NCBI GenBank assembly: GCA_036936605.1
Contig: JAUPFV010000004.1
Coordinates: 88,562,334-88,626,333 of the forward strand
Reading direction: 5' to 3'
DNA length: 64,000 bases
From: Limnanthes douglasii subsp. nivea
Taxonomy: Eukaryota > Streptophyta > Magnoliopsida > Brassicales > Limnanthaceae
The notes under the pieces were generated by a model, which worked only from the letters and a program-made list of their open reading frames with translations, ran no database searches and was not told where the DNA came from. Positions 58,640 to 64,000 of this stretch are shown piece by piece (the stretch's first letter is position 1; each line of letters opens with the position of its first letter). Position numbers and translations under genes: made by a program.

Positions 58640-59070
58640 TGAGCTTTAATTACATTCTCGTTAACCATGAATTCTAATAATTTTCCCAATTTGAAGTTGA
58701 AAGTTCACTTCTCAAGGTTTAGTTTTAAGGACTCGTCATAAGTTTGAGAAAGTCTCAAACAATTCAGCCAAATGGGTTTCCTCTTGATTAGTAATAACCA
58801 ACAAGTTATTAATGTATGCGTGGAGGTTGTGTCCAAGATGTTTTATTGATGACTCGATAATAAGTCGCCCTAAAAGGTTTCAAATCAAAGAACATGACAT
58901 TATCTTAATATAGTCCTTTGTTTGTAATGAATATCGTGTACTTTTGATCTTCCTCGTGCATTTATATATGACTCTAACCTAAATAGGAGTTGATGAATGA
59001 TAGCATATTGTTCCTAGCTTGTAACTAATACAAATCCTATAGCTTTCTTTCTATCTTCCCAAATCTTCGA
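58640..59070 (-). pseudogene. Ty3/gypsy RT fragment (opposite strand)
   Basis: The minus strand reads, with shifts, KDYIKIMSCSLI (FGLKNA-type region near 58900), then HAYINNLLVITNQEETHLAE (58770-58835; the YIDDLLV box with Asp lost), then LFETFSNL and NFQLQIGKIIRI (58680-58740). This is the RT palm and connection region. It faces the integrase fragment next to it, so the two are either different elements or an inversion. Confidence 0.6.
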
Positions 59071-60640
59071 TGTATTTTTTGTGTTCGTAATACAAGTCGG
59101 TATCTACAGTGATGTGTAATTGAGGTTTACATTTTGATGATATGTTTTCGTTTCCGTAAGCAATTATTTTATTTCACCATATTGTGAGGCAAGGTTCTTT
59201 TTACACCATTTGATATAACATATTTTATACTCATTTATGCATTTTTAGTCATGTATCATTTACGAGTTAAAAGACTATGATATCTTATGTTATTTTTATT
59301 GGATTTACTCTATTTATTTTAAAATTACAATATAGACAATGTACAAACTTAAAACATTACGTAATGATTCTTTACACATTGATATACAATCTATATTTAA
59401 TTAATTTAGGTTAAAAGAATTCAAATTTTATGTAAAAAAAAATCTTTATTAAAAATGTAAAAAGAAGGCTGAAGTCATTAAATTTAAATTAGTACTCATG
59501 TCTGACAATTATTATGTAAGTTTTTAAATTTACAAGATAATGAATAATTTTTTTTAAATTGTGTTTTTTTATAATTGAATTATTAAATAAATATCAAATA
59601 TGATATTACAAGTCCGCAAGACACACTCTGAAATGTTTTCTAAAACCCAACACAAACTTGAGATCTAAAAACAACGTTGACATAAAAACAAAGGAAAACG
59701 AAGTAAGACAAGACAAACAAATGATGAAATACCTACAATAATAACACCAAGAATGACGATTGAACAAGCATTATTCGATCAATTGAGATTTCAAATTGAT
59801 CATTCCAAAAACTACATTACTAAACATGCGTAACGAAGCAATAACATAGTAAGAGAAAGTAAAAACACAAATATTTATAATGGTTCGACTATTTGCATAT
59901 GTCAACTCTGAGCCACAATAATTTCCATTTGTTTTAGTTGTTAAAAAAACAACAGTATACACGATTAAGATAAAGGAGAAACAATGTTTACAAAAACTCC
60001 ATATACTAGAGTTCACAAATTTTTCTTCCAACACCACTCTCTAGCTTTACCTCGAAGAAATCTACTAAGTAAATTCTCTTTTAATCTCTTTTGCACACTT
60101 CATCAAAATTCCATCCCCTTATTCTAGTGCAAAGAGCATTATTTATATTGTATGGTGTCCATATCTCTCTAGAACATAATATAATAAATTCCTAATAGAA
60201 ATACCCATTTTTGTTGCAACAAAAATTAATTGATATATATCTATCATAAGATAAAATTTAGCCACTGTAATTGACACCTTATACAAACAACCACACTTAA
60301 ATATCTCAAGTACATGACGATAACAACTTGGATATTGTAAAATTTTACTATCATTGTCATTCAGTCCAAAAAAACTATCACTTCGTCGAAGAGCATATGA
60401 TCTCACTCGGACTTAGCAATGTATTCCCAACCGAAGTAGTCAATTCATTTTCCAATGGCTTCTTGGAAAATACACTTACTCGATTTGACCAATTACTTTC
60501 TAGTACAAGTACTCAATGCCTTAGATGATAAAATTTTGGTATAAGTAGTTACTCACCTTTATCAAAATATTACATACCAAATTGACCAATACCTTAACTG
60601 CAGCAACCAATTCCTCGACAATGCCTATATCTATATTTCA
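59071..60640. other. AT-rich DNA; right half probably LTR/3' region of copia element F
   Basis: No coding sequence is supported from 59160 to 59700. From about 59770 to 60640 the minus strand reads like a plant copia 3' terminus (GGTGTTGGAAGAAAAATTTGT; GAACTCTAGTATATGGAG; CAAATGGAAATTATTGTGGC). I infer an LTR but cannot set its ends, since the partner lies outside the window. Confidence 0.4.
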
Positions 60641-60829
60641 GATGCTTTGACGATGCCTAGGAAGCCTCAACTGATGCATTCAATCAGTTGATATTTAATC
60701 ACCCAGCCAAAACCATACTCTTCATTTTTCTTTTGACTTAAAAAAATACAATTGAACTCTTCAAGCCCTTACAAGAGCCTCAACTTCTTAATATATGACC
60801 CGATTCTAATTAGTTCTTGCACTTGTTTG

Positions 60830-61540
60830 TTGTCAACGGTTTAGTAAACATATATGTTTTGTTGTCATCCATATGAACCTTTTCCAGCAAAATATCTCTA
60901 TTATCAATAATATTTCTTACAAAAATAGAGTTTAACATCAATATCCTTAATTTGTTCATGAAACAACTGATATTTTAACAATTGTATTGAAGTTTAGATA
61001 TCATAGTGCACCATCATAATTTCCGGTTGAATCTCAAAATCCCTCATCATTTCTCTTAACCACATAGCTTCCTTTATTTCTTTGGTAACAAAAATATATA
61101 TAGTTTCAGTCGAGGATAATACTACTACAAGTTAAAGATTATCTTACCAACTTTTAACACTATGAAAAAACACAAACACGTATCCAATAAATGACTTACG
61201 TGTTTCCAAATAACCAACATAATCAGTTACAACAAAAAACTCAACATGTTTTAGTCCCAAAATATCCTCTTCATATATCAGTCTCAGACTAGTTGATATT
61301 TTGATGTACCTTATAACTCACTTAACAGCCTGCTTATTTTTGTATGAGGGCTTCTACATAAATATTCTTACCAAGCTCGAAGCATAACCAAATTAGATAT
61401 ACTACAGACGATGGCATACATTATAATTCTTAAAACATTATAATAAGAACCGTCTTACATTTTCTGTACCACCAAGCCTTCAACATCATCATTTAAAGGT
61501 GTTAGTTTAAAATATTGAGAAATAAGAAAAGTGAGGGGTT
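60830..61540 (-). pseudogene. RNase H of copia element F
   Basis: Minus-strand pieces GYLETRKSFIGYVFVFFHSV (61150-61210), LSSTETIYIFVTKEIKEAMW (61055-61115), LREMMRDFEIQPEIMMVHYD (60990-61050) and LLKYQLFHEQIKDIDVK (60925-60975) match the copia RNase H block (TEAEY ... CDNQSA ... RTKHIDV). It is heavily mutated. Confidence 0.75.
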
Positions 61541-62160
61541 TTGCATATGTCATACCAAAACCGCCAAACACCTTCCTCGGATAATCTTCCTAAGATAGAA
61601 ACAAGGTTATCCTTTGTATATCTCTAGTGATTTCCATTCCAATAATCGTCTTGGCAGAACCAGACTTCTTCGCATACAGACAACTATCATTACTGTTTGT
61701 TTTATAACCATGATTGACCATAAAATTGTCAAAACATTTATACCAGCGCTTAGGAGATGGCTTCAGACCGTATAGTTCTTTATTCAAGTGAAATATATAG
61801 TCACTCATTTCTTTGTTTAAAAGTAATTAAGGTTATTTCATGGTGACGATTTCCTCAATGGTCTCGTGTATGAAAGCTGTCTTGATGTTCATCTTGTCCA
61901 AATCAATGTCAAACTTGGCAGTTAGTGCAAGTAGGATCTTGATTGAACTATGTTTCACGATATGATAGAAAATATCATTGTAAGCCATACTTTTATGATG
62001 AGTGAATCCTTTAACAACCATCGTGGCCTTGTATTAAGATATTTCAATCATAATAATCTCTTTATTCCTTTTGAAATCCACTTGCACTCAACCAATCTCT
62101 AACTTTCACGTATTTCAACCAAATCCCATGTATTATTCTTGTGAAATCATCCTTCGTAAC
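61541..62160 (-). pseudogene. Reverse transcriptase of copia element F
   Basis: GFTHHKSMAYNDIFYHIVKH and IKILLALTAKFDIDLDKMNI, KTAFIHETIEEIV (61833-62021) are followed by FHLNKELYGLKPSPKRWYKC, FDNFMVNHGYKTNSNDSCLY (61590-61808). These are the fingers and palm of copia RT. The catalytic YVDD block expected after CLYAK is missing: the sequence jumps from SGSAKTI to IGMEITRD, which is an internal deletion. Confidence 0.8.
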
Positions 62161-63341
62161 TGATGTAGCCCATAGATTCCAAACAAAAGCCTTTTAATTT
62201 TATTTATTTTATTCAAATATCTTATGTATTTAAATCAAATCTAATTATATTAAGATTTGATTTTATTTTATTTTAAAATATTTATTTTACTTCCTTGTAT
62301 TATAATTTAGGGGTTTGAGAAGCTCTTATATAAAGCCTCATATGCCTTAAGTTATTTTAAGTTTTTGGAATAATATATTTTTATCTCTGAAAATTTCATT
62401 TTTGTTACCCTTATATTAGGGTTTCATCATGTTACCCTTGAATTAGAGTTTCATCTATCGTTGCTTCTTCTTCTACTTCCGCCGCGACATCAGTTTGGTA
62501 TGAGGGCCTCAGTTACTGCTATGGGAAGGCATGTTTCTAAAGCCTGATTATTCTGATTCAAGGTTTAAAGAAGAGAACAACACACATGGTCATGAAGATC
62601 GTTTGAGTATGAGGGGGCATACCAACCGTTTCAATGACGATCGTATTGACCGGTTACTGAAGGAGTTTAAATTGGCTACCAATCGTCGAATCAAGGTAAA
62701 AACTGTTTATCGAGATGCTGTCTCATGCTATGAAAATGATTTCAAAACCATATTTTTTCATCAACTGGACATGGGGATGTTGTCTTCAGGCTATGAAAAG
62801 TTTTTCGAATTATTTTTTTTATCAACCGGATGACGTCATTGTGACTTTGAATAAGGATCACTCTAGAAGAATTTATCTTATTCTGATAAGGTCAACAATT
62901 ATAATTCCCAATGTAACGATTGAATAAAATAAAATAAATAATTTGGGTTCTTGATGGTGATGGTGATGGTGCTGTGAATTCGAGGACGAATTATTGTCAA
63001 CCAGGAGAGGATGATGCATCCCATAAAGTCCAAACAAAAGCCTTTTTAATTTAATTTTATTTTATTTTATTCAAATATCTTATGTATTTAAATCAAATCT
63101 TACTATATTAAGATTTTATTTTAAAATATTTATTTTATTTCCTTGTATTATAATTTAGAGTTTTGAGAAGCTCTTATATAAAGCCTCATATGCCTTAAGT
63201 TATTTTAAGTTTCTGGAATAATATATTTTTATCTCTGAAAATTTCAGTTGTTGTTACCCTTATATTAGGGTTTCATCATGTTACCCTTGAATTATGGTTT
63301 CATCTATCGTTGCTTCTTCTTCTACTTGCGCCGCGACATCG
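62161..63341 (+). mobile_element. 1.18-kb TRIM-like LTR element nested in copia element F
   Basis: LTRs are 62161-62492 (332 bp, TGATG...CATCA) and 63012-63341 (330 bp), about 95% alike by eye. TGGTATGAGGGC (62496-62507) resembles the tRNA-Met primer site, and AGGAGAGGATGA precedes the 3' LTR. Flanks GTAAC (62156-62160) and GTAGC (63342-63346) fit a 5-bp target duplication with one change. The internal part is only 519 bp and holds no gag or pol, so it would depend on enzymes of another element. A 100-residue frame is listed separately. Confidence 0.88.
62531..62833 (+). CDS. 100-residue frame inside the TRIM-like element, unknown
   Basis: This is an open frame (starts MFLKPDYSDSRFKEENN; includes TNRFNDDRIDRLLKEFKLAT) covering most of the internal region. 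There is no known domain. It may be a captured fragment or a gag relic, or chance. Another phase starting at the primer site also reads partly, so coding is unproven. Confidence 0.3.
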   Translation: MFLKPDYSDSRFKEENNTHGHEDRLSMRGHTNRFNDDRIDRLLKEFKLATNRRIKVKTVYRDAVSCYENDFKTIFFHQLDMGMLSSGYEKFFELFFLSTG

Positions 63342-64000
63342 GTAGCAACAAGACATTTCGCTTCATCCTCACTTTTCATTTCCTACCTAAAATTATAAGG
63401 TTAAGAATGAATAACTTCAGATGCTGCAACCAATACGAAAGATTTTAATTCCACATACGCGTACATTTTTAGAACTCGAATGACTCTTCTGGTCATGTCA
63501 TTTGCTATATGGTAGCCATTTTGAGCATGGTTGTTTTCCAGATCCATGCACATTTCTGATCCATATGTATTTAATGTATCTGATCTGTTAAGCCATGTTC
63601 TGATCAAAACGACCCCACCTAAATATCAATTGTGTCACTTCAATCAGGTTGAACTTCAGGAAATTCACCACTCAAACGAGGATAATAATTCTCATTAAAT
63701 ATTACATCCTTACTGATAATAAAATTCTTATAACATGCTTTGAGGCATCATAACTTGTAACCCTTGATGCCTTTCAGGTACCTAATGAATAAGCACTTTA
63801 AGGCGCTTGGTTGTAGCTTGTTCTGTCTGATACGAGCATATGAAACACAACCAAAACACTCTCAAATTTAAATAATATGAAATCTTTCCTATACCATATT
63901 TCATGTGGAGTCTGCAAGACAATTGCAGTATATGAACATCTGTATATTAAAAAATCAAACAATTATGAACGATTCAGCCCAAAACTTTCTTGGGAGCTTA
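63342..64000 (-). pseudogene. Integrase C-terminus and linker of copia element F (runs off the window)
   Basis: From 64000 down the minus strand reads KLPRKFWAES, then FGCVSYARIRQNKLQPSALK, CLFIRYLKGIKGYKL and FIISKDVIFNENYYP. It matches the copia integrase C-terminal block (KFWAE ... FGC.AY ... GYKLW). The linker IANDMTRRVIRVLKMYAYVE and LKSFVLVAASEVIHS (63401-63530) leads toward RT. It is interrupted at 63342 by the TRIM-like element and continues in RT at 62155. Confidence 0.85.

Overview
This is heterochromatic plant nuclear DNA. It is AT-rich, packed with decayed plant LTR retrotransposons, and has one spliced class III (secretory) peroxidase gene as its only recognisable host gene. The peroxidase type and the Tat-lineage Ty3/gypsy elements fit a flowering plant, probably a eudicot. 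I cannot name the species. I found no rRNA, tRNA, CRISPR or prokaryotic gene.

Region 1 (about 503-29413) is a three-level nest of Ty3/gypsy elements, all transcribed from the minus strand. Old element A (LTRs 503-879 and about 29047-29413) was entered within gag by element B (about 6926-27923; only one LTR survives, 27593-27923). B was entered at its protease/RT region by the younger element C (11371-21718), which has 298-bp LTRs and a 5-bp TTCCC target-site duplication. Each element has, downstream of pol and on the opposite strand, an additional ORF (aORF), and between pol and aORF a private tandem repeat (46-, 87- and 34-bp units). The aORFs of A and C share an intron position. B carries an internal 3.3-kb gag-pol duplication. 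C has a long gag-pol frame, but catalytic Asp to Asn changes in both protease and RT, plus stops and frameshifts.

Region 2 (29.4-41.3 kb) holds a Ty1/copia gag remnant, the three-exon peroxidase on the minus strand (32393-34741; complete except for one in-frame TGA), a GC-rich repeat and a minisatellite in its second intron, and a long decayed stretch with nothing I recognise. Region 3 (40.6-47.3 kb) is a tandem duplication of about 690 bp whose second copy is split by a decayed copia element (D, 41388-46620). Region 4 (47.6-50.5 kb) is an L1-type LINE remnant (minus), followed by a 302-bp MITE that is nearly all inverted repeat and has a 9-bp target-site duplication.

Region 5 (52-57 kb) is a decayed Mutator-like transposase with DDE-region, SWIM and zinc-knuckle remnants. 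It is embedded in and followed by an AT-rich minisatellite. Region 6 (57.7-64 kb) has gypsy integrase (+) and RT (-) scraps, then a decayed copia element (F, minus, running off the right end) interrupted by a 1.18-kb LTR element of TRIM size.

All boundaries were read by eye; percentages and counts are manual estimates.
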